Shown here: positions 32,370 to 41,044 of the stretch, one piece after another
How positions within the stretch are numbered: the first letter of the stretch is position 1
How the letters are laid out: each line of letters starts with the position of its first letter
Source: Sphingomonas sediminicola
Lineage (GTDB): Bacteria > Pseudomonadota > Alphaproteobacteria > Sphingomonadales > Sphingomonadaceae
Length of the DNA: 64,000 nt
Direction: 5' to 3'
Assembly (NCBI RefSeq): GCF_014489515.1
Contig: NZ_CP060782.1
Coordinates: 930,001 to 994,000 of the forward strand
Position numbers and translations under genes: made by a program
The notes under the pieces: generated by a model
Seen by the model: only the letters and a program-made list of their open reading frames with translations
Told to the model about the DNA's origin: nothing
Databases searched by the model: none

Positions 32370-33570
32370 TTGCTTTCAATGGGCGTGAGCGGCGAGGGGC
32401 ACCCTCGAGCTTCGCCTGGTTCACTCCCTCTGCGCGGGCGATGTAACCCTTCGACTTCTCGACTTCTGACGAGAGCGTGTTGACCGTCTGCTTCATGTTG
32501 TCGAGCGCCTGGAGCTTGAACCGGTCGATCTGGTCCATTGTCTCGTAAATGTTCTGGAAGGCGCGCTGAAGGGTCTCGATCGGGATAGTCGACGAGGCTG
32601 CCTGCTCGTGGATCGCACCAGTCTGGGTGCGGAGCATCTCGCCGGTGGAATCGATCATTCCCGCGGTCGTCGTGTTCAGCGCCGTGATCTGCTGGAGGAC
32701 GAGCTTCTGGTTCGTCATCGCCTGGGCGACGGTGACGGCCGTGCGAAGCGCGGAGACGGTCGTGGTGGACGCGCGGTCGACACCCTTCACCAGCTCGACA
32801 TTGTTCTTCTTGACCAGGTCGAGAGCGAGGTAGCCCTGAACGGTGACCGCCGTCTGCGTCAGCAGGTCGGTCGTGCGCTGGCGCGTATAGAACAGCGCGC
32901 TTTCGCGAATGGCTTTCGCCTTGGCCGGATCGGTCGCGTCGAGCTCGTTGGCTTTCTCCTCGAGCTGTTTGTCGAGACTCTTGGAGATGTGAACCATCTG
33001 CTCGAGCTTGTGCATGGTCTTCCACAGGCCCGCGCGCTCGGTGTCGATCGCCGCATTGTCCATCAGCAGCTCGTCCTTGCCATTGGCGAGGCTGCCGAGG
33101 ATCTTCGAGATGTGCGTCTGGGAGCTGCGATACTTGTCGAAATATCGATCGACGCTGTTGCCGAAGGGAATGATCCCGAGGAGCTTGCGGGTTTTGGTGG
33201 CTTCTTTCGGGTCCAGGGACTCGACGGTGCGGCGGAGCTCGGTCAGGTCCGCTCCAATGCCCGTGTCCTTGTCGATCGCCTTCACCGGCCGGTCGAGGAA
33301 ACGGTTCGACGCGCCTGCCGCTTCGGAGATCTCCTTGCGGCCCATCGCCGTCAGCTGGTCGACCTTCTTGCCGAATTCGGGGCTGTTGGAGTCCAGCGCC
33401 GCCAGCTCGGCAACGAATTGCGCGACCCGCTTGTCGAGCTCGGTCGTCTCTTCAGCCTTTAGTGGAACGAGCCCCGCCGCCTCCGCTGGCGCAATCGGGT
33501 TTAACGCTTCCGGCGGATCGAGCTTCAGCGTCGTGTCCGTCTTGGTCTCGGTCGTGGGTTCCGTGGCCAT
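32366..33570 (-). CDS. telA: TelA family toxic anion resistance protein, frame break near 32400
   Basis: About 401 residues of mostly long alpha helices. Conserved TelA segments include LLGIIPFGNSVDRYFDKYRSSQTHI, NAAIDTERAGLWKTMHKLEQMV, YLALDLVKKNNVELVKGVDRASTTTVSALRTAVTVAQAM and a C-terminal TINTLSSEV-like helix. A missing C near 32398-32402 hides the real end; repaired, it finishes PLTPIESK with TGA at 32366-32368, overlapping the next ATG. It heads the three-gene reverse operon, and its upstream region carries the GTATTA-N6-TAATAC palindrome. Confidence 0.87.
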
Positions 33571-33655
33571 CTCAAGTTCCTCGTCATCCAGTCGCCGGCG
33601 CGAGTGGGCAGGGTGTGAACATCTGCCCTACGCCGCGCAAGCGACAACTTCCACT

Positions 33656-33673
33656 GTATTATAGGCATAATAC
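33656..33673. promoter_or_regulatory. Palindrome GTATTA-TAGGCA-TAATAC upstream of telA and the Tad-like operon
   Basis: A 6-bp inverted repeat with a six-base spacer in the 229-base gap between telA (start 33570, reverse) and the Tad-like gene (start 33800, forward). The core and the trailing GCC are shared with the palindrome at 24736-24759. The rest of the gap holds a TTAACC half-site at 33719-33724 and no gene that I can see. Confidence 0.6.
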
Positions 33674-33799
33674 GCCGCTCTTCAAGCGACGCTGGAAGCA
33701 CAACAGAGTTAGCTCTCGTTAACCGAAACTTTGAACGTTTCGATCACCGTGACGGTCGTAGAGGCGTGGAATGCGCACCGATTGCCTGAGGATCTTCGA

Positions 33800-35083
33800 A
33801 TGATCTCGTCACTCAAGCGCCTTTGGCGCGACCGCCGCGGGAACACTCTGGCTATTGCAGGCGCTGCGCTCCCGCTCGTGCTGGGTTCCGCAGGTCTGGC
33901 GAGCGATACGATCCAGTGGACGCTCTGGAAGCGGCAGCTTCAGCGCGCGGCGGATTCCGCTGCTGCAGCGGGCGTCTATGCCATTGCCTCCGGAAAAGCG
34001 GTCGGCACCTGCGCGGACATTGCTGGTTCGACCTACGCAAATCCGGTTGCCTACGACCTGAAGAAGAACAATCAGGTCGGCATACCGACAACCTGCACGG
34101 TCACGAATCCTCCATCGGTCGGCGGCTACACGGCCGACGCAAATGCCGTCCGGGTCGCGCTCGCAATCCAGAAGAAGCTGAGCTTCTCCGGAATGTTCAT
34201 GAACGCGGCTCCGACAATCACTGCAACGGCCACGGCGACGATCGTCCCGAGCGGCGACTACTGCGTGAAGAGCCTCGTGAACCTGCCGGTGACCGGAATC
34301 GATGCGACGGGCAGCACCGTAGTCAACCTGGGCTGCGGCATGATTACCAATTCGACATCAATGTCGGCCGCCGTTGCCACGGGCAATGCGAGCGTAGCAG
34401 CAAGTCCGATCGCGGCAGTTGGAGGCATTCCGGCCAGCGACAACTGGGGCACGGGCACGGTTCTTCAACCATTTACGCTGGCGCAGGATGATCCGTTCGC
34501 GAACGTGCCGGCGCCTTCGGCGTCAGATTTCCCGGCGGGCGCCTGTCCGAGCGTTACGGTAAATCCGAACAACAGTGCGACCTTGGACCCTGGCTGCTAC
34601 AGCAGCTTGAACCTCAAGGGAAATGTGACTCTCAATCCGGGAGTCTACATTCTCGATGCCGGCTCAATCACGACAACCTCGCAAGCCAGCGTCAGCTGCA
34701 CTGGTTGCACATTTGTTTTGACGAACCGCGACCCCAGCTCCACCGCCACCATCGGCGGCGTGCAAATGAACGGCGGGGCGAACATCAATATCGTGGCACC
34801 CACGTCAGGGACTTACAAAGGAATTCTATTCTACCAGGATCGGCGGGCCACGCTAAGTAACTCGCAGACCGTGAACGGTAACAGTGCGTCCAAGTTTGAA
34901 GGTGCATTGTACTTCCCGCGGGCGGACCTCACCTTCAACGGCACGTCCGGAATGAATACGAACTGCCTGCAGATCGTGTCCTGGACGGTCAAGTTCACGG
35001 GGAATAGCGCAGTTTCGAATACTTGCCCCGCCGGGTCCGGAGCATCCTCCTTCACCGGCAAAAAGATAAGGATGGTCGAATGA
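33800..35083 (+). CDS. TadG-like pilus assembly protein
   Basis: 427 residues. The basic N-terminus SSLKRLWRDRRGNTLAIAGAALPLVLGSAGLASDT is the type IV-like signal region of Tad/TadG proteins: a short positive leader, then one membrane helix. QRAADSAAAAGVYAIASG follows as in putative TadG-like proteins (DUF2134 region). The remaining periplasmic part is Thr, Ser, Asn and Gly rich and beta-like, with a few Cys pairs (CTGC). I chose the ATG at 33800 rather than an upstream one because the leader aligns there and GAGG precedes it. Its stop overlaps the ATG of the next gene. Confidence 0.8.
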   Translation: MISSLKRLWRDRRGNTLAIAGAALPLVLGSAGLASDTIQWTLWKRQLQRAADSAAAAGVYAIASGKAVGTCADIAGSTYANPVAYDLKKNNQVGIPTTCTVTNPPSVGGYTADANAVRVALAIQKKLSFSGMFMNAAPTITATATATIVPSGDYCVKSLVNLPVTGIDATGSTVVNLGCGMITNSTSMSAAVATGNASVAASPIAAVGGIPASDNWGTGTVLQPFTLAQDDPFANVPAPSASDFPAGACPSVTVNPNNSATLDPGCYSSLNLKGNVTLNPGVYILDAGSITTTSQASVSCTGCTFVLTNRDPSSTATIGGVQMNGGANINIVAPTSGTYKGILFYQDRRATLSNSQTVNGNSASKFEGALYFPRADLTFNGTSGMNTNCLQIVSWTVKFTGNSAVSNTCPAGSGASSFTGKKIRMVE

Positions 35084-35538
35084 TCCGCTTCGCACGTCTC
35101 GCGCGCGATGACCGCGGCGCCTCGATCATCGAACTTGCGCTTGTCGCACCCATTCTGGCCTCGCTGCTGATCGGCATGGTCGATCTCAGCCGCGCCTATT
35201 CCTACAAGCTCAAGCTGGAGCAGGCCGCGCAGCGTGCGATCGAGAAGGTCCAGGCTTACCAGACAAGTACGAGCACCTACGGCACACTGCAGAGTGAGGC
35301 TGCCACGGCCGCGGGCGTGCCAACGAGCAATGTCACCATCGACTTTTGGCTCGAGTGCGATGGAGCGCGCGCTTCGAACTACGAGTCGGTCTGCACGAGC
35401 GGCCAGACCTACGCCCGCTGGGTGACGGTCTCCGTGCGGGGCACCTTCACGCCAATGTTCCGGTCGAAATATTATCCGCGTGCGAACTCCGACGGGACGT
35501 TCACGATCACGGGCAAGACAGGAATGAGGACGCAATGA
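35080..35538 (+). CDS. TadE-like pseudopilin protein
   Basis: 152 residues: RLARDDRGASIIELALVAPILASLLIGMVDLSRAYSYKLKLEQAA is the TadE motif, with Arg-Gly before a membrane helix and the conserved Glu (IIEL) after it. The short periplasmic domain has two Cys (ECDGARASNYESVC). The start overlaps the TadG-like stop (ATGA) and the end overlaps the next ATG, so three proteins are translationally coupled. They may form minor pilins, but no secretion ATPase or platform protein is here. Confidence 0.8.
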   Translation: MIRFARLARDDRGASIIELALVAPILASLLIGMVDLSRAYSYKLKLEQAAQRAIEKVQAYQTSTSTYGTLQSEAATAAGVPTSNVTIDFWLECDGARASNYESVCTSGQTYARWVTVSVRGTFTPMFRSKYYPRANSDGTFTITGKTGMRTQ

Positions 35539-35939
35539 TGAAGTTCTTGCGCCTGAAGCGGGACGACCGCGGTGCCGCTGCCATCGAGATGGCGCTGGCA
35601 TTGCCCATCCTCGTCTCAATGATCTACGGCCTCTTTCAGGTCGGCCTGCTCTACCAGGCGAATGCCGGCATGCAGCACGCCCTTGGTGAAGGCGCGCGCA
35701 TGGCAACGCTCTATGAGCGCTACACGGCGAATAACGTGCCGACCGACGCTGCGATCAAGTCGCGGATGACGACGAAGCTGTTCGGCAAGGGAGACGGCGC
35801 CTTCACCGTCGCCGATCCGGTTACCGGTGCGGGATACAAGGATTTGTCGATCACCTACACGAAGAAGATGAACTTCATTTTCTTCAACGGCCCGACGGTC
35901 ACGCTGACCCGCTCGAAGCGCGCTTACACCGTCAGCTGA
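35535..35939 (+). CDS. TadE-like pseudopilin protein (second)
   Basis: 134 residues with KRDDRGAAAIEMALALPILVSMIYGLFQVGLLYQANAGMQHALGEGARMATLY: a short basic leader, Gly, the conserved Glu and one membrane helix as in TadE/TadF. The rest of the protein is a small periplasmic domain without cysteines (TKLFGKGDGAFTVADPVTGAGYKDLSITYTKKM). Its stop region overlaps the 3' end of the convergent enoyl-CoA hydratase gene by eight bases. Confidence 0.8.
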   Translation: MMKFLRLKRDDRGAAAIEMALALPILVSMIYGLFQVGLLYQANAGMQHALGEGARMATLYERYTANNVPTDAAIKSRMTTKLFGKGDGAFTVADPVTGAGYKDLSITYTKKMNFIFFNGPTVTLTRSKRAYTVS

Positions 35940-36696
35940 CGGGCTTCGCCCTCGCGGCGAAGAAGGCGTTGATCGCGTCGCGGACTTCCGTCGAGGTCAG
36001 ACGTTCCGAAAAATGACCGTTCTCGAGCTCCATTCGTTCGAGCAATTCGTCGGTATTCCCGCGCCGAAGTAGGCGCTGCGTCAGGCGGAGCGCTTCCGCC
36101 GGCTTGGCTTTCAGCTTTGCCACCAGTTTTTCGGTGATCGATTGCAGCTGACCGGCGGGAGCGACGTGGCTGACCAGGCCGAAGTCAAGCGCTTCCTCCG
36201 GTCCAAAGGGCTCGCCGAGCAGCAAGTAGCGCGCCGCCCTCCGACGTCCCGCCAGTCTCGGTAGGATCAGCGAGCTCGCGGCTTCCGGAACCAGACCCAG
36301 GTCCACGAACGGCATCAAGAAACGAGTGCCTTCCTCTGCGATGACGAAGTCGCAATGGAACAGCATCGTCGTGCCGATGCCCACCGCATTGCCGTGGACC
36401 GCCGCGACGATCGGCACCTGGTTCTTCGCCAGCGCCCGCAGCAGGCGCCAGACAGGAATGTCGGATCCGTCGCGGGGCAGCTCGGCCATGAAATCTCCGA
36501 GGTCGTTGCCGGCGGTGAAGTCCTGTCCTTCGCCACGAAGCGTGATCAGGCGAACATTGTCATCGCCAGCGGCGCTTTCGACGGCGTCGGCGAGTGCTGC
36601 ATACATGGCAACGGTGATCGCGTTGCGCCGATCAGGCCGGGCGAGGATTATCGCGAGGACGTCGCCTTTTCGCTCGACCAGGACGTGCTCGCTCAT
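35932..36696 (-). CDS. Enoyl-CoA hydratase/isomerase family protein
   Basis: 254 residues of the crotonase fold: [20 protein letters not shown], the oxyanion-hole loop [13 protein letters not shown], and [54 protein letters not shown]. In true hydratases the first catalytic Glu sits in the EKALAEGKA-like segment; here the corresponding region carries Gly-Ile-Gly, and VPEAASS holds a Glu at the second position, as in isomerase-type members. The physiological substrate cannot be fixed. No other beta-oxidation gene adjoins it. Confidence 0.85.
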   Translation of the reverse strand: MSEHVLVERKGDVLAIILARPDRRNAITVAMYAALADAVESAAGDDNVRLITLRGEGQDFTAGNDLGDFMAELPRDGSDIPVWRLLRALAKNQVPIVAAVHGNAVGIGTTMLFHCDFVIAEEGTRFLMPFVDLGLVPEAASSLILPRLAGRRRAARYLLLGEPFGPEEALDFGLVSHVAPAGQLQSITEKLVAKLKAKPAEALRLTQRLLRRGNTDELLERMELENGHFSERLTSTEVRDAINAFFAARAKPVS

Positions 36697-36789
36697 TGGG
36701 CCCTCCCGCGCCGGTCCGAATCGGGTGACGGACCCGACTTCACCGGCTATGCGGCCCCAAATTCACTAAAGCCGGGATTGAAGCAAATC

Positions 36790-37443
36790 ATGAAGTTCTT
36801 CGCCGACACCGCCGAGATTGCAGAAATCCGCGACCTTGCAGCCACGGGACTGCTCGACGGCGTGACGACGAACCCGTCGCTCATTCACAAGTCGGGGCGG
36901 GACTTCCTGGAAGTTGTGAAGGAAATCGCGGGCGTGGTCGAGGGCCCCGTCTCGGCCGAAGTTGTCGCGCTCGATCATCAGGGGATGATGCGCGAGGCTG
37001 AAGTCCTTCGGAAAATCGCGGACAATATCGCGATCAAGGTCCCGCTGACCGAGGACGGTCTCAAGACCTGCAAGGCGCTCACCAGTGATGGGACGATGGT
37101 CAACGTCACGCTCTGCTTCTCGGCGGCGCAGGCGCTGCTCGCGGCGAAGGCCGGCGCGACCTTCATTTCTCCATTCGTCGGCCGCCACGACGACGTCGGC
37201 TTCGACGGAATGGCGCTGATCGCCGATATCCGGCTGATCTACGACAATTACGATTATGCGACTCAGATTCTGGTCGCGAGCGTTCGTCACCCGATGCACG
37301 TTGTCGAAGCGGCAAAGATCGGCGCTGACGTCATGACGGCGCCTCCGAAGATTATCCACCAGCTGTTCAAGCACCCGCTGACCGACAGCGGAATCAAGAG
37401 CTTCCTCGCCGACTGGGAAAAGACCGGCCAGAAGATAGGCTAA
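36790..37443 (+). CDS. fsa: Transaldolase of the fructose-6-phosphate aldolase type
   Basis: 217 residues. The short TIM barrel begins [32 protein letters not shown], with the Schiff-base lysine in [14 protein letters not shown], and contains [26 protein letters not shown]. This is the short TalC/Fsa form, which in bacteria most often acts as transaldolase in the pentose phosphate pathway. ATG 36790 gives the exact usual start. A nested hairpin follows, overlapping the next gene's ribosome site. Confidence 0.92.
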   Translation: MKFFADTAEIAEIRDLAATGLLDGVTTNPSLIHKSGRDFLEVVKEIAGVVEGPVSAEVVALDHQGMMREAEVLRKIADNIAIKVPLTEDGLKTCKALTSDGTMVNVTLCFSAAQALLAAKAGATFISPFVGRHDDVGFDGMALIADIRLIYDNYDYATQILVASVRHPMHVVEAAKIGADVMTAPPKIIHQLFKHPLTDSGIKSFLADWEKTGQKIG

Positions 37444-37451
37444 GCACTGAC

Positions 37452-37495
37452 GGCAAGGCCCGCGCTATGATATCGGCGGCGCGGGAGGTCTTGCC
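37452..37495 (+). promoter_or_regulatory. Nested hairpin between fsa and the TPR gene, enclosing a ribosome site
   Basis: GGCAAG (37452-37457) pairs with CTTGCC (37490-37495), and CCCGCGC (37459-37465) with GCGCGGG (37479-37485). The GGGAGG ribosome site of the TPR gene (37483-37488) sits partly inside the descending arm. It may end fsa transcripts or occlude initiation of the next gene. Confidence 0.45.
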
Positions 37496-37496
37496 G

Positions 37497-39131
37497 ATGA
37501 ACGCGCTTCTTCTCATCTCCGCTTTGGCATTTGCTCAGGCGGTTCCGCACGATCACGAGCACCTCCATTCGGAGCAGATCGGCCGAGTTAGCTTCCAGAC
37601 CAGCTGCAGCCCGCAAGCGCACGCAATCTTCGAGCGCGGCGTAACCTGGCTTCACTCCTTCGAGTACGAGCAGGCGGAAGCCGCGTTCAACGAGGCCGCG
37701 GCGGCCGATCCGTCCTGCTCGATCGCGCATTGGGGCGCCGCGATGAGCCTCTACCACCCGCTGTGGGCGCCTCCGACGAAGGCCGAGATGGAGCGGGGCC
37801 GTGCTGCAGTCGCCGCGGCACAGGCAACACCGGCAAAGACCGAGCGAGAGCGCGAATATGTCGCCGCGATCGCCAGCTTCTATCGGGATTCAGACAAGCC
37901 CGATCACAAGACACGGGCGCTTGCCTACAACGCTGCCATGGCGGAAGTGCATCGGCATTACCCCGCCGACCGCGAGGCGGCAGTCTTCTACGCCCTCTCG
38001 CAGATTGCTGCCGGAACGCTGGACAATGATCCCAATTTCACGCGCGAGAAGGATGCTGCGGCGATCCTGAACGCCGTGCTGAAGGAGGAGCCGGACCATC
38101 CCGGCGTCGCGCATTACTTGATCCACGGCTTCGACTATCCGCCGCTTGCTGAGTTGGCGGTCCCGGCGGCGAAGAGATACGCGAGCATCGCTCCGGACTC
38201 GCCTCACGCGCAGCACATGCCTTCCCATATCTTCACGAGGCTTGGGATGTGGGATGACTCGATTGCGTCGAACCTGAAGTCTGAAGCTGCCGCCCGCGAG
38301 CTCATGAAGAAGAAGGGGTTCGTCGGGGCGTCCCGGGAAGAGCTGCACGCGATGGATTATCTAGCCTACGCCTACCTTCAAACGGACCAAGAGGCGAAAG
38401 CCCAGCAAGTCCTTGGCGATCTGAGCCGGATGCAGAAGGTCGATGAGCCGATCTTTTCGGTCGCTTACGCCGCGACGGCCATTCCAGTCCGTATCCTGCT
38501 CGAGAATCGACGCTGGAAGGAAGCTGCGGCCCTGCAGATACCCGACAACGTCCTAAAGCTTTCTCCGCTCGAGAATTTCCGGTGGGGTCAGGCACATATT
38601 CATTTCGGCCGTGCGATTGGTGCGGCTCGAAGCGGAGATGTTGCGCTTGCTCGAGACGAAGTCGGCAAGCTCAAGGCAATCGAGGACACGCTCGTCGTTC
38701 CCTCCGGAACCTATGACTGGCGGAAGCAGGTTTCCATTGAGCGCCAGATCGCTGGAGCCTGGACGACATATGCCGACGGCAAAAAGGACGAGGCGCTTTC
38801 AGCCATGCGTGCCGCTGCAGACCTCGACGACGCCACCGAAAAGCATCCGGTGACGCCGGGGAACATCCTTCCTGCACGTGAGCAGCTCGGTGAAATGTTG
38901 ATTGAAGCAGGCCGCCCGGCGGACGCCTTGGTCGAGTATGAGGCGTCGCTGAAGCGCGCTCCGCGCCGCCTTGCCGGTCTTTACGGCGCTGCGCACTCCG
39001 CGAAGCTTGCGGGCGATACGGCGAAAGCCAGCCGTTATTACGCCGAGCTTGCGGACGTGACCAAGGGAGGCGAGGGCAAGCGTGCCGAGGTCGTCGAGGC
39101 CCGGGAAGCAGCCAAGCTTGCCGCTCGCTGA
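37497..39131 (+). CDS. Secreted tetratricopeptide repeat protein
   Basis: About 544 residues with a short hydrophobic signal (NALLLISALAFAQA), a His-rich HDHEHLHSEQ segment, then TPR-like helical repeats beginning VSFQTSCSPQAHAIFERGVTWLHSFEYEQAEAAFNEAAAADPSCSIAHWGAAMSLYHPLW. Further repeat pairs recur near HPGVAHYLIHGFD, AQHMPSHIFTRLGMWDDSIASN and the C-terminal RPADALVEYEASLKRAPRRLAGLYGAAHSAKLAGDTAKA. It resembles a widespread family of uncharacterised TPR proteins. I chose the ATG at 37497 because GGGAGG precedes it; an in-frame start at 37467 is also possible. Confidence 0.8.
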   Translation: MNALLLISALAFAQAVPHDHEHLHSEQIGRVSFQTSCSPQAHAIFERGVTWLHSFEYEQAEAAFNEAAAADPSCSIAHWGAAMSLYHPLWAPPTKAEMERGRAAVAAAQATPAKTEREREYVAAIASFYRDSDKPDHKTRALAYNAAMAEVHRHYPADREAAVFYALSQIAAGTLDNDPNFTREKDAAAILNAVLKEEPDHPGVAHYLIHGFDYPPLAELAVPAAKRYASIAPDSPHAQHMPSHIFTRLGMWDDSIASNLKSEAAARELMKKKGFVGASREELHAMDYLAYAYLQTDQEAKAQQVLGDLSRMQKVDEPIFSVAYAATAIPVRILLENRRWKEAAALQIPDNVLKLSPLENFRWGQAHIHFGRAIGAARSGDVALARDEVGKLKAIEDTLVVPSGTYDWRKQVSIERQIAGAWTTYADGKKDEALSAMRAAADLDDATEKHPVTPGNILPAREQLGEMLIEAGRPADALVEYEASLKRAPRRLAGLYGAAHSAKLAGDTAKASRYYAELADVTKGGEGKRAEVVEAREAAKLAAR

Positions 39132-39178
39132 CCTTCAAGGGCGGGTTGTAGGAAATTAACCGTCCCCAGCGTACCATT

Positions 39179-39754
39179 ATGGGTATGGCATCGGTGATCC
39201 CCTTCAAGGACCACGCGTTGGCGCGTCTGCGCGCCCGTCTTGGCGCGGTCGAGGAAGCCAATCAGGACCTGATCGCGTTCGCGCGTGGTCATTCGGGCGC
39301 CGTTTCCGCGATTCATGAGGCGGTTCTCGCAGCGATCGAAGCGGACAGCGTCGACGATCTTCTTCACGTCGTCACGCAGGAATGGCCGCTGATCCTCGGC
39401 ATCGATGCTGTGGCGCTAGCCCTGATTGTAGGGGACAAGGCCTTTCGCGCCGATGGCAATGGCATTCATGAGGTAGAGCCACAGCTTCTTCTCCGTTCGA
39501 TTGAACGGGTCGAGGGCGTCTCGATGCGTAAGGTGGAGCATGGGCATCCCTTGTTCGGCCCTGCCTGCGACCTGATCCGCTCTGAAGCCCTCATCCGCAT
39601 CGAATGCGACCCGCCGCTTCCGGTCGGTCTGATCGCGCTGGGCCAGCGTTCCGAGCTGGATCTCGATGCGCGTCACGGGTCTGAACTACTGATGTTCCTA
39701 GGCCGGAGCCTTGCCGCTATCATCCGCCGGTGGCTGGTGAACCCGGACAATTGA
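39179..39754 (+). CDS. DUF484 family protein
   Basis: 191 residues of a GAF-like domain: LIAFARGHSGAVSAIHEAVLAAIEADSVDDLLHVV, LGIDAVALALIVGDKAFR, and the ending LIALGQRSELDLDARHGSELLMFLGRSLAAIIRRWL, typical of DUF484. Its gene usually precedes xerC in proteobacteria, as it does here, with the xerC start TTG overlapping the DUF484 stop (TTGA). Function unknown. A TTAACC half-site lies at 39156-39161, just upstream. A second Met at 39185 could be the start. Confidence 0.85.
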   Translation: MGMASVIPFKDHALARLRARLGAVEEANQDLIAFARGHSGAVSAIHEAVLAAIEADSVDDLLHVVTQEWPLILGIDAVALALIVGDKAFRADGNGIHEVEPQLLLRSIERVEGVSMRKVEHGHPLFGPACDLIRSEALIRIECDPPLPVGLIALGQRSELDLDARHGSELLMFLGRSLAAIIRRWLVNPDN

Positions 39755-40662
39755 CCGATCATCCGGCGCGCGGCCTGGTCGTGCGCTGGGAAGGGTATCT
39801 CCTCCACGATCGCAGGCGCTCGCAGCACACCGGCCGCGCCTACGTCGCGACCGCGCATCGGCTGATCGAGTTTCTCGGTACTTACCGCGGCGATGCGATC
39901 GGCGAGGGCGATCTGTTGACGATCAATGCTCAGGACCTGCGCGCATTCCTTGCCGAACGCCGCCGACAGGGTTTAGGCGCGTCCTCCACCGCTCGAGAGC
40001 TGTCGGCAGTTCGCAACTTCCTGACTTACGCCGCAGAGCAGCAAGGCGAATTGCCGCAACTGCCGCGCACTCGCGCTCCGCGCCGTCCGAGAACCTTGCC
40101 TCGCCCGGTCGCACCCGACGAGGCGGTCGCGCTCGCAGAAGATGCATCGGAGGCCGCTTCGGAAGGGTGGATCGGGGCGCGTGACCTCGCGATCCTGCTG
40201 CTGCTCTACGGAGCCGGACTCCGTGTGGCCGAGGCGCTTTCGCTTACCGGCGGGGTGCGCCCCATCGGCCAGGCCCTGAGAGTGACCGGCAAGCGGTCCA
40301 AGACACGCGTGGTCCCGATCATGCCAGCCATTCGCGAGGCCATTGAGGACTATGTGAGGCAATGCCCTTGGCCAATCGAGCGTGACGCGCCTCTTTTTGT
40401 CGGCGCCCGCGGCGGGCCGCTCAATCCTGATCTAGTCCGCCGGGCGGTCGCGGCAGCGCGCAAGCGGCTGGGGCTACCGGACACGCTTACGCCGCACGCC
40501 TTGCGCCACAGCTTTGCGACGCATCTCCTCGCACGGGGAGCGGACCTTCGGGCCCTTCAGGAGCTGCTTGGACACGCCAGCCTGTCTTCGACACAGATTT
40601 ACACTGCCGTTGACGCTGCACGGTTGCTCGACGTCTATCGCCACGCCCATCCGCGCGCTTGA
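39751..40662 (+). CDS. xerC: Tyrosine recombinase XerC
   Basis: Resolves chromosome dimers at dif together with XerD. The SAM-like N-terminal core-binding domain precedes the catalytic domain with Arg in GAGLRVAEAL, Lys in TGKRSKTRVVP, His-x2-Arg in HALRHSFATHLL, His in LGHASLSSTQIYT and the Tyr nucleophile in the same segment. Length about 303 residues. The most probable start is TTG 39751, overlapping the DUF484 stop; GTG 39730 would add seven residues. The neighbour and size argue against a phage integrase. Confidence 0.92.
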   Translation: MTDHPARGLVVRWEGYLLHDRRRSQHTGRAYVATAHRLIEFLGTYRGDAIGEGDLLTINAQDLRAFLAERRRQGLGASSTARELSAVRNFLTYAAEQQGELPQLPRTRAPRRPRTLPRPVAPDEAVALAEDASEAASEGWIGARDLAILLLLYGAGLRVAEALSLTGGVRPIGQALRVTGKRSKTRVVPIMPAIREAIEDYVRQCPWPIERDAPLFVGARGGPLNPDLVRRAVAAARKRLGLPDTLTPHALRHSFATHLLARGADLRALQELLGHASLSSTQIYTAVDAARLLDVYRHAHPRA

Positions 40663-40665
40663 GAG

Positions 40666-41044
40666 CTAAGTCAGATCGAATCTGTCCTTTCGATCCGACG
40701 GGATTGCAATCAGGTACGGATAATATCGATTGGCCGGCTCGGAGACCGGCAGGATCTCCGGGTTCAGGGCATGCTTGAGATAGAAGCGGATCTTTCCGGC
40801 CGAAATAAAGGCGGCCCTCCTGCTCGATGGTGCTGCCTCCCATCCGACTGGAACGCTGCGTGTTAGCCGGTTGCGGACGGTAATCAGATTCAGCGCGTAA
40901 TACGCGGCGTGGCGAAACCAGCGCTTGCGAATTCGAGTATTAGTGCAGGTGTAGACTGAGATCTCGTCGGTTCCGGACCGTGTCGAGCGCATTGAGGGCG
41001 AAGCGCTGGACAGCACCTCCATCGACGATGACCGCAAGCCTCAA
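40666..41044 (-). CDS. Short protein of unknown function, possibly a truncated formyltransferase-like N-terminus
   Basis: About 125 residues after a frame change near 40975. Start TTG 41044 overlaps the stop of the upstream gene. The beginning LRLAVIVDGGAVQRFALNALDTV followed by DEISVYTCTNTRIRKRWFRHAAYYALNLITVRNRLTRSVPV looks like the Rossmann-type N-terminus of formyltransferase-like proteins, from memory only. The expected folate-binding half is missing: the protein ends PANRYYPYLIAIPSDRKDRFDLT. Unlike nearly all other breaks here, this one requires removing a base or adding two. Confidence 0.45.

Noticed and set aside
39751-40662. The tyrosine recombinase as a phage or integron integrase
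   Set aside because: Next to DUF484, of XerC length, with no tRNA or attachment repeats nearby.
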